This document shows, piece after piece, positions 22,086 to 32,399 of a stretch of DNA of 57,404 nucleotides; the first letter of the stretch is position 1; the number at the start of each line of letters is the position of its first letter. This DNA is from Psilocybe azurescens. Its lineage: Eukaryota > Basidiomycota > Agaricomycetes > Agaricales > Agrocybaceae. The notes under the pieces were generated by a model. The model searched no databases. It was given only the letters and a program-made list of their open reading frames with translations, and was not told where the DNA came from. A program made the translations under genes and the position numbers. The stretch is taken from positions 1 through 57,404 of the forward strand of contig JAJIRX010000686.1 in the NCBI GenBank assembly GCA_023853785.1, given 5' to 3'.

Positions 22086-22640
22086 CGTGTTGCTCGTAGC
22101 CCCGCCGTATGCATTGTCGTCGTTGTGGTGGCCGTCGTACACGCTGTGGTAGCCTTCGTACACGTCGTGGTGGCCGTCATGACGCGTCCGGGCGTGTCTG
22201 TACGTTGTGCTGTCGTGTCCGCTCGCGTCCTGTCATATGCGTTGTCGTCGTCGTTGTGGCTGTCGTACACGTCGTCATCATTGTCGTACACGTCGCTGTC
22301 GTCGTGGCTGTCGTACGTGTTGTCGTTGTTGTTGTCGTGGCTGTCGTACACGTCGTTGTCATCGTACACGTTGTTGTTGTTGTTGTGGCCGTCGTACGCG
22401 TTGTCGTTGTCGTTGTCGTGGCTGTCGTATGCGTTGTTGTTGTTGTTGTTGTGGCCGTCGTACACATCGTGGTTGTGGTCGTCGTGGCCGTTGTTGTCAT
22501 TGTCGCGGCCGTTGTATGCGTCGTCGTCATGGTCTGCATACGTGTTGGTGTCGTCGTCCGTACGCCGTCCTGTGTGCTGTCGTACCCATCGTTGTATGTA
22601 CCGTACGTACCCGTCGTTGTCGTTGTCGTCGGCCTACATG
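22086..22640. repeat. Minisatellite of CGTCGT/GTTGTGGCTGTCGTACAC type
   Basis: About 550 bp of degenerate units built on TCGTCGTTGTGGCTGTCGTA, with unit lengths that are multiples of 3. Phase preservation creates long open frames on both strands (poly-Val, Thr-rich or Asn/Asp-rich peptides); I treat these as artefacts. It abuts a region sharing the GGTTGGGTTGG...CTCCGACC block with the hAT-like family. Confidence 0.85.
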
Positions 22641-23577
22641 AAAAAGAGGGGGGGGAGCGGTAAATGGCGGCGGTATGCGGAATTCACGACTTACCAGGGG
22701 TCGCGACCTCGTTCCTCGTTCGCATCGCATCACCTCGTTCCCCCCTCGTTCGCATTCGCCTCGCCTCGTTTCCTCGTTCTCCACCCGCCCTCGTTCGTCT
22801 TTCGTTCCATACTCACCTCCTTTCATTCAGCGGGTGTCCGTTTTGTTCTTCGTCGGTCTCGGTTCGTTGCGATGCGATGCATGTCAGGTTGGGTTGGCAT
22901 GGGCCTGGCTCCGACCGACGACGGCGAGGTGGGGGCACGCACCGACGGCCGGCAGCGGGGTGGTGGTGGTCGGAGGAAGAGGTGGGGTGGTGGAAATAAT
23001 AAACGGACCGACGTGGCATCAATAAGTCACATACGTGACGTTATTTGTCACTTGCTGAGAAATGCCAAGTAAATAGCCGTATTGGTATGTAGCCCATCAA
23101 AATTTGATAGATTACAAAGGCTCTATAGCTTAGTTGGTTTAACGTCAGTGTGCGGCCTTCTCGGATGCCCAAGTTCAATTCCTGTTGGTGCTTTTTTTTT
23201 TACATTATAATAAAATATAAATAAAATATAAATAAAATCTGGGGATCATCCTCCACCTGGAGTCCATTAGAAATTGACCCTGAAATAGTGTATTAATGCT
23301 GATATACATGCTTCTTGAGTCAAATCCATATGGAATCCATATGGAGGATGTGAGACTCAGATGAAGTTCCACATGGAGTCCACATGGAGTTCCACATCCT
23401 CCACATCGGTCCACATGGAGGATGAGTGGATTCCGGCTGGACTCCATGTGGAGGCTCCACCTCTAAATGGCTGGGATATCTGCAAAAAAGTGTCACCAAA
23501 CTCCATGTGGAGTCCACCAACTCCGGCATGGAGTTGGTGGACTCCACATGGAATACCTGGGTGAGGGTAAAGACCTC
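22641..23577 (+). mobile_element. Diverged relative of the hAT-like element (X3), limits uncertain
   Basis: It contains the GGTTGGGTTGGCATGGGCCT / GGCTCCGACCGACG block at 22885-22925 and GGTGGTGGTGGTCGGA near 22960, like X1 and X2. Its right part (23225-23577) is packed with CATGGAGTCCAC motifs and ends GGGTAAAGACCTC, closely resembling the terminal sequence of X1 (GGAAAGACCTC). No matching left terminus or target duplication was found. The adjacent minisatellite may be its core. A tRNA-like segment lies inside. Confidence 0.5.
23119..23192 (+). tRNA. tRNA-like sequence / SINE-head candidate, probably not functional
   Basis: A 74-nt segment has an A-box-like TAGCTTAGTTGG (23126-23137) and a B-box-like AGTTCAATTCC (23172-23182) at tRNA spacing. 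Acceptor-like ends (GGCTCTA and TGGTGCT) pair at six of seven positions if G-T pairs are counted. A run of T follows directly (Pol III stop). The D and T stems are poor and the anticodon arm is displaced, so it is more likely a tRNA-derived relic than an active tRNA. An AT-rich TAAAATATAAA repeat follows. Confidence 0.35.
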
Positions 23578-23999
23578 TCTCACTACTGCAGAAGAGCTCA
23601 AGAATAACCATCCAAATCAATAAGCGTCTTATTTTCCGAGTGTTTGGTGTGTTTGGCAACAGCTTAGTCATGTGACGAACACAAATAATCTTGTTCTGAG
23701 CGAAGTCGTAGCCACTCTACTCCTCTCTTCATCCAGCTCTTGTGTAGGGTCCTCCTGCACATCTGCTCTCATCCCTGTAAACCGGCTGTGTAGGGTCCTC
23801 CTGTGTAGCTGCCTTCTTCCCATCTCTCTCAATCTATCCAGCTTTTTCACAGTTTGGCCCTCAGTTCATTGGACTAGTCGCAATGTCAACTTCAAACTTG
23901 GTTCTATTTGACTCTGTTACTGAGGATCGTAGGTGCGGAATACATATATATTGGTACATATAAACTCAGAATCATTAGTGCGTTAATCGATTTCATCTC

Positions 24000-25730
24000 A
24001 TCCACTGATCTTCCTCAAGTTCAACTTGATTACCAGCATCTCCTTCACCTTTGTCTCCTCTTTGGCTATAGCATCCTCATCTGGCTTGACTCCTGGGGAT
24101 GTCATCTACCTTCGCTTTCCTCCTCCGGCTCTAGCATCACCTTCCAACTTCTTCTTCATCTGCAGCAGCTTTATCAGTTCTGCCTCATCCAGGCCGTAAA
24201 GCTCTTCAATTGTAGGTGGTTTCTTTACAATTGATTCTGAATGTAAATGATGACCAACACTTCCTTGGATAGCGTTCATAACCTATGTGAACTGTTAGGA
24301 CAAAGATCGATACCTAGCAACAAACTTACTCCTCAGAGGACCTGGGTTTTCGACAGTGGTACAGCAAGGAAAACAATGATTACAACACAGATAAAGTACT
24401 TCAGGAATCGCAAAACTGCATTGCTGTTTCTTTGAGATATTCCTGGAAGCTAAAGAATGGTTAGCTGATGCTTTCATATCTGATTCTCGGCTCACTGGTT
24501 TTGACCACAGATGGATCTCGTAACCATTTTCTGCTGCGCTGGTTGCCACATAGTGGTATTCCTTCTGGGTTGTCATCTGATAATCATTGGTGAGCTTTTC
24601 AGTCATCATTGGTAAATCGACTCACTCCTATGGCTTGTATCAGGGCAGTTGCGCTTCAATGCTCAAGAACTTGGATCGCACGATCGCCACGGCCATTCAT
24701 GTCAAAGATATATGCCCTTCCATGGTCACTACCACATACAACAGCATTGCCATTTTCTATGAAGATGCCATTCTTCACAAATCGCCTCATGTTCTGAACC
24801 AGAAAGCTTTGCTTGGGGTGGTGCGGTTTATATCGTAAAGGTCAAAGCCAGTTGTCATATTGTTGACCAGAATACTACGTCCAGAGGGTGACATGCTCAC
24901 GTTCCCGCTATAAACCTTGTAAGTTTGTCTCCAATCCAGTTGAATTAAATTGGCATGCTTACATAGCAGACTTTAGGACCTTCGTATATTTCTCCGCTGC
25001 TGTTTCAGAATCTTGCATTGACTTGGGTCTTGGGTTAGTTCGTTCTCAGCTCCGGATGCAAAGTTACTTACATTGTCCCAATCTCCATGCCATAAACAGA
25101 TGTATGTTCCCCTTTGTCTATGAAATACACTCCTCGTGGAATTGCACCCAGCATTTCCACTGTCCACAAATCCTTAAGATCAACTAGACCTTGTCAACTC
25201 CTTCAGGTAAGTTCTAAGATAACTACGTGGCTCACCTCCATCAAATCTAAACATTTTGATCAGCCCAAAGTGGCTTGTAGCTACAAATTGCTGATTGATT
25301 TTACAGTAATCAAAGGATTTGACACTATCACTGGAGGGGAATACATGTGCATTAGAGAGCTTGGTGAAATTGCCCTGCTTCTGTTTTAGGTCTGTTATGC
25401 CAGCACCATATGCGAATACTCACAGATTGTTTGTTCCTCTTAAATATAAAAACAGATCCCCTACCCGTTCTGAAGCACAAAAGCTCTCCAGCTGGACCAT
25501 CAATAAATTGAAGGTAGGTGACTTGTCCCCATCAGCCATTTTGATCTGCCAATGTTTGAGATGCTTTGAAGGTTTTTAAGTCCCACAATACAACTTTCTG
25601 GTCATCAGCCCCACTGGCAAGCACACTATCCTCTTGGGTGAATGCAAGACAGTTGACAGGGGCCCAGTGTCCCTTGAGAGTCGCAACCTGGCAGTAATGC
25701 TTCAAGAAATTACTGAGCAGTGCTAGCAAT
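24000..25730 (-). pseudogene. WD40-repeat protein, decayed
   Basis: Minus-strand segments form a WD40 beta-propeller protein, a scaffold class. In order: ATLKGHWAPVNCLAFTQED and VLASGADDQKVVLWDLKTF (25690-25575, one clear WD blade), FTKLSNAHVFPSSDSVKSFD and FVATSHFGLIKMFRFDGG (25370-25240), FVDSGNAGCN...GTYICLWHGDWD, then NGRGDRAIQVLEH, YHYVATSAAENGYEIHLWSK (24560-24500), and a Lys/Glu-rich tail PPTIEELYGLDEAELIKLLQ (about 24210-24150). The order resembles an uncharacterised WD40 family common in Agaricomycetes. Frame changes and stops (for example in the YDINRTTPSKAFW region near 24800) indicate inactivity. The 5' end beyond 25730 is unclear. Confidence 0.6.
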
Positions 25731-26211
25731 GCAGAATCAACAAACTTACATTCTGAGGTTGGAGGACATACTGGTCCAAAAATTGTTTTGTGCTAGCAAG
25801 AACATTTTCATAGTGGGTTTCTGAATTTGAGAAGTACGTCCAAGATTTTAAGTCGTGGACTAAAGGACTACATTGATGCTTACTATTGTTATAATCAAGA
25901 CAATACAAGGATACACTTGCAGCTAGAAGTTCAGGACTCGCTCAATGAGTGCAAAGGGATCGCCTTGTTGTTGTCTCCAGTTGTCATGAGCATCTTGGCG
26001 ACAAGATTACAAAATTTTGCCAAAAGGGTAAATAAACCCGTTATGGCTCAATAACACAAGATCGCTTGTGTTCTTTAAGGAATAAGGGCATTTGGGCTAT
26101 ATAGGTAAGCGAGGTGGATCTGTTTTTGCTACTTTCATGGATAACTACTTGATTTGACCTCTGCCTCTTATCACATCTCATTTTGAATTTGCCCTACAAC
26201 CAGTTGGCCCT

Positions 26212-26549
26212 TTGCCGGTCATTACTTACCATATGGACTTTACAACCCTTAGCCTGAAGATGCCAGATGGAGATGTCCCTGTGATATCAATCAACAAAAA
26301 TGATTCCAACCTAGAACTCAAGGACAATATCTCTGACGTTGAAATGGATGATCGTCTATTATTAGCAGGCCCTTCGACTCCTGACAACAGGAATGGTGAT
26401 GACGATTGTTCAATGACTGCATCTGAAGATGATCATCAAGTGAGCCACCCGGTGAGCCTGGTCGGCCTGGGTCTGGGGGATATAGCCTGGAGAAGGAGAT
26501 CACATCTTGGGGCCCTGAAACAATAATCAAAGTGAATGTACATGATTTA
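26212..26549 (+). pseudogene. 5' part of an uncharacterised fungal gene interrupted by hAT-like element
   Basis: An open plus-strand frame contains MPDGDVPVISINKNDSNLEL, LLLAGPSTPDNRNGDDD and KEITSWGPETIIKVNVHDL, the last in a second frame, so a frameshift is likely near 26450. It stops at the 8-bp target site ATGATTTA. The 3' part resumes at 28308. The protein family is unknown to me. Confidence 0.4.
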
Positions 26550-28307
26550 GAGGTCTTTCCTTTCCCCCACACAATCCATATGGACTCCACTGGACTCCAC
26601 TGGACTCTCTGTCCAGCCAAACTGGCTGACAGATTGTTCAGTCCACTGGAGTCCACTGGACTCGCACTGGACTCCTGCCAAATTTTCAGTCCAGTCTCAG
26701 TCCAGTGGATTATGAGTCCAGTCAAGTCCACTGGAGTCCACTGAGTCCACTGGAGTCCACTGGAGTCCACTGGACTGGGGCTTAAATATTCACTGAACAA
26801 CAACAAATAATATATTTATTAGCACAGTCCAGTGGAGTCCAGTGGAGTCCAGTTGAATCCACTGGAGTCCACTGGATGCAATAATTAACACAATATCCAA
26901 AGTATGATCATTAGTTATTAATATTAATTGTAAAAAATAAAAGAGTAAAATCAATGAAAATAAACTCTATGAAATAACAATTAGATGAAACAATAGTTAA
27001 ATACACTTGGGAGCAAAGTCTCCCTATGGATACAATTTTGTATTTTGTTCAGTCCGTGGGGTCAAATTTCACAAGCACATGTGATGCGACACGTGCCCGG
27101 CATTGGCCAATCGGCACGACAACCATCAAATGAACGACCCCAACCTTTCTTCCGACTACCACCACCACCACCTCATCAGTCGGAGCCAGGCGACAGCCAA
27201 CCCGACGCGACAGAGGTTGACGACCGAGGACAAGGACAAGGATGCGGACGCGGACGGCGGCTGCGACAGGGATGAGGACAGACGTGGACAAGGATGTGGA
27301 CGTGACAGGGACAAGGACGTGACAGGGACAAGGATGAGGACATGGACGCGACAGGGACAAGGATGCAACAGCGACGAGGACATGGACATGGACACAGACG
27401 TGACAGGGACAAGGACAGATGGGGATGACAGGGACAAGGACAGACGGGGACGACAGGGACAAGGACAAGGATGAGGACGTAGACGCCGGACGCCGGACGG
27501 GCGGCTGCAACAGGGATGAGGATGGACGCGGATGAGGACACAGACGCAGACAACGGCTGTGACAACGATGAGGACAGGGACAGTGGCTGCAACAGCGACG
27601 AGGACGGATGCGGACAAGGACGCAAACAGGGACAAGGACAGACAGGGACAAGGACAGACAGGGACAAGGACAGACAGGGATAAGGACAGACAGGGACGAG
27701 GACAGACAGGGATGAGGATGAGGATGTGGACAGGGACGGCTGCTGCGACAGGGATGAGGACGGATGGGGACAACAGGGACAGGGACAAGGACGCAGATGC
27801 AGACAGCGGCTGCGACAGCGATGAGGACAGATGGGGACAATGGCTGCGACAAGGACGAGGACATGGACAGCGGCTGCAACAGCGACAAGGACGGGTATGG
27901 CAGCTGCAACAGCGACAGATACAGACGTGGTACCGATGACCCGATGGACGACACGTATGATGGTAAAGTACTGCTCCTGCCCCCCTTTTTTATTTTTATT
28001 TTATTTGCTTTTTCTTCCTTTTGTCTTGGCCCTCACATGTAGATATGTAGTAATGTATTAAATAGTTATTAATATACTGTATTCCACTAATCTGAATTTA
28101 TGCTAAGATTGAATTTATTTACTGTGTCAAGTCCAGTGGACTCCAGTGGACTACAGTTATTTTAGTCCATATTCACTGTATAGTATAAGATCTACTAAAG
28201 TGCAGTGGAATCCACTGGAGTCCACTGGACTCTGTTTACCTTTACACTCAGTATATAGGCAAGTCCAGTGGAGTCCATATGGACTGTGTGGGGATGGTAA
28301 AGCACTG
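26550..28307 (-). mobile_element. Complete hAT-like non-autonomous element X2 (1,758 bp)
   Basis: The terminal inverted repeats are GAGGTCTTTCC...CCCCCACACAATCCATATGG at 26550 and, on the minus strand from 28307, CAGTGCTTTACC...TCCCCACACAGTCCATATGG. Both continue into ACTCCACTGGACT repeats. The flanks are identical: ATGATTTA at 26542-26549 and 28308-28315, an 8-bp duplication typical of hAT transposition, and the CAGTG-type end also fits hAT. The subterminal regions (26580-26880 and 28130-28290) carry many near-palindromic AGTCCA(C/G)TGGACT motifs. The core is a GACAGGGACAAGGAC minisatellite (27220-27950) plus a conserved GGTTGGGTTGGCTGTCGCCT block (27180-27215, minus strand). It encodes no transposase. 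Confidence 0.88.
27220..27950. repeat. GACAGGGACAAGGAC minisatellite inside X2
   Basis: About 730 bp of 6- and 12-15-bp derivative units of GACAGG/GACAAGG/GATGAGGAC. It is strongly strand-asymmetric (purines on plus). Long Ser/Pro/Cys-rich minus-strand and Arg/Asp-rich plus-strand frames over it are a by-product of repeat phase and are not called as genes. Confidence 0.88.
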
Positions 28308-28655
28308 ATGATTTATATCAATTGTCAGACATATCTGACCATATGATAGGCATTTGTTCAAACACAAGCAGACAATTCACTTGAAATCATACAGAGCTAT
28401 GGTAAACAGAAGCCCCTCGAGATCAAGAAAATCTGTGTAGAGATATGTATGCATGTATTATCCATTCTAAATCTTGGAGCTAAATTTACACAGGCTGCTA
28501 AACACTACCCGATTGTTAACAAATACTACAATCAGTGGCCAGTGCAGGATATGCTCAAGGCATACCTGAAGACTACTTCTGCAGCATATTGCCAAGAGAT
28601 GAAGAGTAAGGCAGTGACCCAGAAACAAAAAGGGAAGGCTCAGGAAGTATAGAGT
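28308..28655 (+). pseudogene. 3' part of the gene interrupted by X2
   Basis: After the second ATGATTTA the plus strand gives ICVEICMHVLSILNLGAKFT (from about 28431), then KHYPIVNKYYNQWPVQDMLK (about 28500-28560), AYLKTTSAAYCQEMKSKA and a stop at 28653. The -YNQWPVQDMLKAYLK- block looks like the C-terminus of an uncharacterised fungal family that ends in a Trp-Pro/acidic/Tyr-Leu-Lys motif. Upstream of 28430 the frame contains stops. Function unknown. Confidence 0.4.
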
Positions 28656-29031
28656 ATCATGATCCGATCCAATATAAAGGTGATCAAGAATTTATACCCT
28701 AGATACAGAAAGGGGTCAGGATGTTTATGAAGCACAATAGTTGTAGTAGCGCCTGAATGTTGTAATGAATTTATACCCTAGATACAGAATGAGGGATGAC
28801 TTATTGTATAACACTCAGGGAACACGCTGAATGCATATGCTGAAGAGAACAGATTGCCTAGAAGCATTGATATTGATCATATACAGAGAGGGGTATATTT
28901 TATTGTACAGTATGAATGGATATCAAATTTGCTTTACGAAATGGAGATTCTTTGAATGGAAACATGTCCACCTTGTTGGACATGCTGAACACACCTGAAG
29001 GTAATGAATAAGCTGAGAGTCATTATTATAT
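28656..29031. repeat. Gene-free stretch with a short direct repeat
   Basis: AATTTATACCCTAGATACAG occurs at about 28688 and again at about 28764, each followed by AA and a GGG motif. No coding sequence is recognised. Confidence 0.5.
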
Positions 29032-29200
29032 TCAAGACGCACTTTTTAAAATAAAATCTGCAAGTTTGGCATCATGGCCATGCATGTTGACAATGTGTTG
29101 GTGATCTATGCCAACACGCAAGATGATAATATCCCCTTTCCACATGCTGCCTGATAAGGATTTGACAGTCTTGTTCTTTGGCAGCCGAGTATGATTCTTA
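29032..29200 (-). pseudogene. C-terminal fragment of an uncharacterised fungal protein
   Basis: A minus-strand exon after a possible splice site (TTTTAAG) reads NHTRLPKNKTVKSLSGSMWK, then GDIIILRVGIDHQHIVNMHG and HDAKLADFILKSAS-stop. It has the W-x-G-(D/N)-I-(I/V)-V-L-(R/K) core and N-M-x-G-x-D pattern that I associate with a small uncharacterised family in repeat-rich basidiomycete regions. The rest of the gene toward 29640 is not coherent in one frame. Confidence 0.35.
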
Positions 29201-29725
29201 AAACAGAAATAAAATAAATTGTTTCTTCTTCCATCAAAGACGCAGACTTTGCAAAAGCGAATGTATGGTTGTAGGTTGTTGCTATTGGGATCAAGCAGGC
29301 CTTGAAGGTAGGGAAATCAATGAGTCCTGCTGTCCTGTGTAATGACATTGGTGAATGTTGGACGCTTGCCCAAGGCTGGATACAAGCGTGCTTGAACCAA
29401 TGGATATGTGTGCTATGAGCAATAGAAGATAAGTTAAAGTCTCATAGAATGGAATAAGGATTCGCCATTTTCGTGGGGGAGAAGGGTTGTGGGTAGGCAA
29501 GCATGTTAGATGAATATTTCGATAACGTAGTCCTTGTTAATGCCACTGTTAAATACCAGTCGGGACAATGATGATTGGAAAGGAGAAATTTTAGAAAATT
29601 TTGGACAAAAGCAAGATTGTTGCAAGGGTTCACACACTAGGCTATTGTGTTCTGCGCAAAAAAAAAAACAAAAGTTGAGCAAAGTATATAGATCTATGTG
29701 ACAGTAATGTAAAATTTAACACACT

Positions 29726-30773
29726 ATGGATGCCCTCAATCGACTCATTCGAAAAGCTCATCCTCTCGATGACGACAGTGATGTGATTCCACAAAACCGA
29801 GACTTGTGTGTTGGCACCACTACTGCTACTCAGTTGCAATCCCCTTTGACCCTGCACCAATTCCAGCCTGTGCATTTTCCCAAAGCCGTTCAGCTCTTCC
29901 ACCAGGAATGGCAACTCAAATTGGCCGTTCACTTAGTTTCAGTTATTCAGCACCACCAGAAAGGCAATCACCGGAAAGGCATGGTACTTTGCAAGTTGGG
30001 GAGGTGAGTTTTATGCCTGTGTTAGCACATAGGTGTGTACTAAATGATCTATAGCAGTTAGTCCACAAGATCCAATTGGTAGGACGTGATGACATTCAAC
30101 AATCTCTCCGTCTTGAGGAATTAGAATCTCAGGCAAGTAGCTGTATAATCACATTGTTAATCTGTGTAATTAAATTTTATTTAGATAAATGCTCAACAAG
30201 AGATGTTGGCTGCCTTCAAGAAGCAGTTAGAAGACGTAGGTTACATCGTGGAAAAAGCGCTGGAAGCACAGAAAGCCGCAGAAGTGGAAGCCAAACGACT
30301 CCGGGAACATGCACACGTAGCTGCTGAAGCCAGACAGAAAGCCAAAGAATATGTGTACAAGGCAGCAGAAGCCAAGTGGCGAGCTGAAAAAGAGGCACAT
30401 AAGGCGATAAACGCTAAGCGATGGGCTGAAGAAGACCTGAGCAATTTGGCAGAGGCGAAGCATCAGGCTGAAGAGCGAGCTGCGAATGAAAAAGAGGCGA
30501 TGAGGAAGGAGATGGAGGCCGAGACAGAGGCTAGGTGACAGGCTGAAGAGGATCTGTGCAATGCAGCAGAGGTAAAGCATCAAGCTGAAGAGCAAGACAC
30601 AGATGAACAAGAGGCAGTGCGGAAGGAGCTGGAGGAAGGTATGATGAAAGCACTGGAAGATGCAGAGGTAAAAGACCAGCACTGAAGAAGTGCACAAAGA
30701 GAACTGAAGAGGCATTGAGAGCAAGGGGAGAATGTGGTGAGGCGCCGAAAGGAAAAGATAAAGGAGTAGCAGT
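29726..30773 (+). pseudogene. Coiled-coil/zinc-binding host gene, 5' part (split by Gypsy)
   Basis: It starts MDALNRLIRKAHPLDDD, then, in a second frame, a Ser/Pro-rich stretch (GRSLSFSYSAPPERQSPERH). Introns fit at 30004-30057 (GTGAGT...CAG) and near 30135-30183. Exon 3 (30184 on) is a long heptad-rich coiled coil: MLAAFKKQLEDVGYIVEKAL, then repeated AEAKxxAEEEA blocks to about 30700. A TGA interrupts it at about 30536 and a frameshift follows near 30680. The frame RARGECGEAPKGKDKGVAV runs into the Gypsy insertion at 30774 and continues at 37261. Function unknown. Confidence 0.55.
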
Positions 30774-30946
30774 TGGAGCAGTCCAATCTGCCTCGGGGCC
30801 TGGACTTCAGCTGTGATGGATGGGAAAGTGTCTGTTCTGCCGCATGTGATGCGCTGTCTATGCGTCAGCACTGACATCGGGCCGCTTTATCCTAGATCTA
30901 TCTAATCTGTCTATCTAATCGGTTGATGCCTGATGGCACTGCCACA
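30774..30946 (-). repeat. Gypsy 3' LTR (173 bp)
   Basis: It is 98.3% identical to the 5' LTR. The three differences are at 30812, 30847 and 30853, all transitions in CpG context. At 30812 and 30847 this copy carries TG, and at 30853 it keeps CG. Confidence 0.93.
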
Positions 30947-30962
30947 TGTGCCCCCTTTAACT
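30947..30962 (-). other. Polypurine tract of the Gypsy element
   Basis: On the coding (minus) strand TTAAAGGGGGCACA lies directly before the 3' LTR, as expected for the primer of plus-strand DNA synthesis. Confidence 0.7.
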
Positions 30963-31000
30963 AAGCAACGTCCTCGTTGCGCTCCGCTCTAACTACCCAT

Positions 31001-32399
31001 CTACATCTGCGTCTTCATCAACCTCGTTGCCATCCAATGCGTCGAAAACTCCTCGTTTTCGGCATCTTCCTCTTCCACGCTCTCCTCCCTGTCAATCCGT
31101 GTGACCTCTGAACTCACAACCTTGGGGTTGCCTTCATTTGTTTCCACATCAGCTCTCACTTCGTCCTCCTCTTCCTCTCGTCTTCGCCACTCCTTCTCGA
31201 TTGCGTCCTGCGCTTTTTCTAACTCGGTGCCTTCCCTTGGTATGAAGAGACGCAATCTGCGTGAGCTAAATTTGCTTGGGATCGGAAAGCCTTCAATGGT
31301 TTCGAGTTTGTAGGAATGATTGTTTCGGCTGACCACTCGCCGAGGTGCGGAAAACTTTGGTAAGAGTTTCCTGTCCGTTTTGAACGTGTAATCCAGGTCA
31401 CTTTGATATACTTGTACTAGGTCGCCAGCCCTGAATGTGACTTCTCCTGGATGGTAGGCGGATACCTGCTTGTCAAATGCAGCCTTTCGGGCGGTGGGCA
31501 TGGTCAACGATCTGTGAGTATCCGTCGAAGCGCTGCTGATCTACGTAGGCCATTTGTGTCTCAATGTTTTCAGCAGTTGGTTCGGCTGACAGTTCCGAAA
31601 TTGGGGTTCTGATTGTGTTGACGACGAGGCCAAGGAGGAGCTCGTTTGGTGAGTATTTTAAGTTTGGAAGGATGCGATTATTGATGTACCGCACTGCAGC
31701 TTCGAGGTGGTCTGGCCAGTTACCTGGGACGTCCATCTTCTCGTATTCGTCCTCTCCTAGATTGGGTGCACACATTCTCTTCAACCGACCCAGTAGGATC
31801 GCATTGGTACCTTCGAGAAGACCGTTGATCCATGGTGAGTATGCTGCACAAATCTCCAGTTTTGATCCCCTCTTGACGCATTCTTCTCGCAGATCCTTGT
31901 TGTCAAACTCCAGCCCTCCATCCGTCATCAACGTTTCTGATGCTGTGAAGAGATCACAAATGTCGCCGTAGCTTTTCTGTGACGTTTTGCCGGTTGCTGC
32001 TGACTTTAACTTTGTTATCCACAGCGCTGCTGTATACATCCATCCATAGCCCTAGTTTGGTAAAGCCGCCTTTCCCTTTTGGCATCAACAGGGTGTCTGC
32101 TACCATGAGTTCGAATGGGTGTCGCCCCTGGTTATAGGCTCTAGGAGGGAATGCAGGTGTGTGGATCCAAAACCTTTGCATTTACCGCAGTTTGTAATCG
32201 CTTTCATGATAGACTGGTCCATTTTTGGGCTGGTAATTTTGTCGAGAAGCTTTGCTTTGATGCCATCGCGATGGAAATGCCCATTATTACAATGTTCTTC
32301 CCAGGCAAGCGCGACTGTTTCCTCTTGCGTTACACACTCTAACTTCGCCCTTGCCCTCACAGATTCATCCCCTACTCTCCACAACCGCCCCATTCTCAA
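31001..32399 (-). pseudogene. Gypsy integrase domain
   Basis: An HHCC zinc finger (EEHCNNGHFHRDGIKAKLLD ... NCGKCKGFG, 32320-32150) is followed by the catalytic core: first Asp in MVADTLLMPKGKGG (about 32105), second Asp in LMTDGGLEFDN (about 31915), and Glu in AYSPWINGLLEGTN (about 31835). A GPY/F-like C-terminal region follows (KLLPKFSAPRRVVSRNNHSY, about 31355) and ends in a Glu-rich tail. The DD-E residues look intact, but the core is split over at least three frames (breaks near 32040 and 31480), so no active integrase can be made. It would join element cDNA to host DNA in the nucleus. Confidence 0.85.

Noticed and set aside
22086..22640. CRISPR-like array
   Set aside because: Repeats are contiguous degenerate units without unique spacers, in a eukaryotic repeat context.
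22109..23072. Long plus-strand open frames (Val-rich, Arg/Cys-rich) and Thr-rich or Asn/Asp-rich minus-strand frames over 21899-22663
   Set aside because: They result from a minisatellite with units in multiples of three, open on both strands. No start context, introns or homologous motifs.
27049..27954. 301-codon minus-strand frame and several overlapping frames in X2
   Set aside because: Entirely within the GACAGG/ACAAGG minisatellite of a TIR-bounded non-autonomous element. Low-complexity peptide with no domain.
30227..30877. 216-codon minus-strand frame opposite the coiled-coil exon
   Set aside because: Shadow of the Ala/Glu/Lys-rich plus-strand coiled coil; Leu/Phe/Ser composition is the expected antisense artefact.
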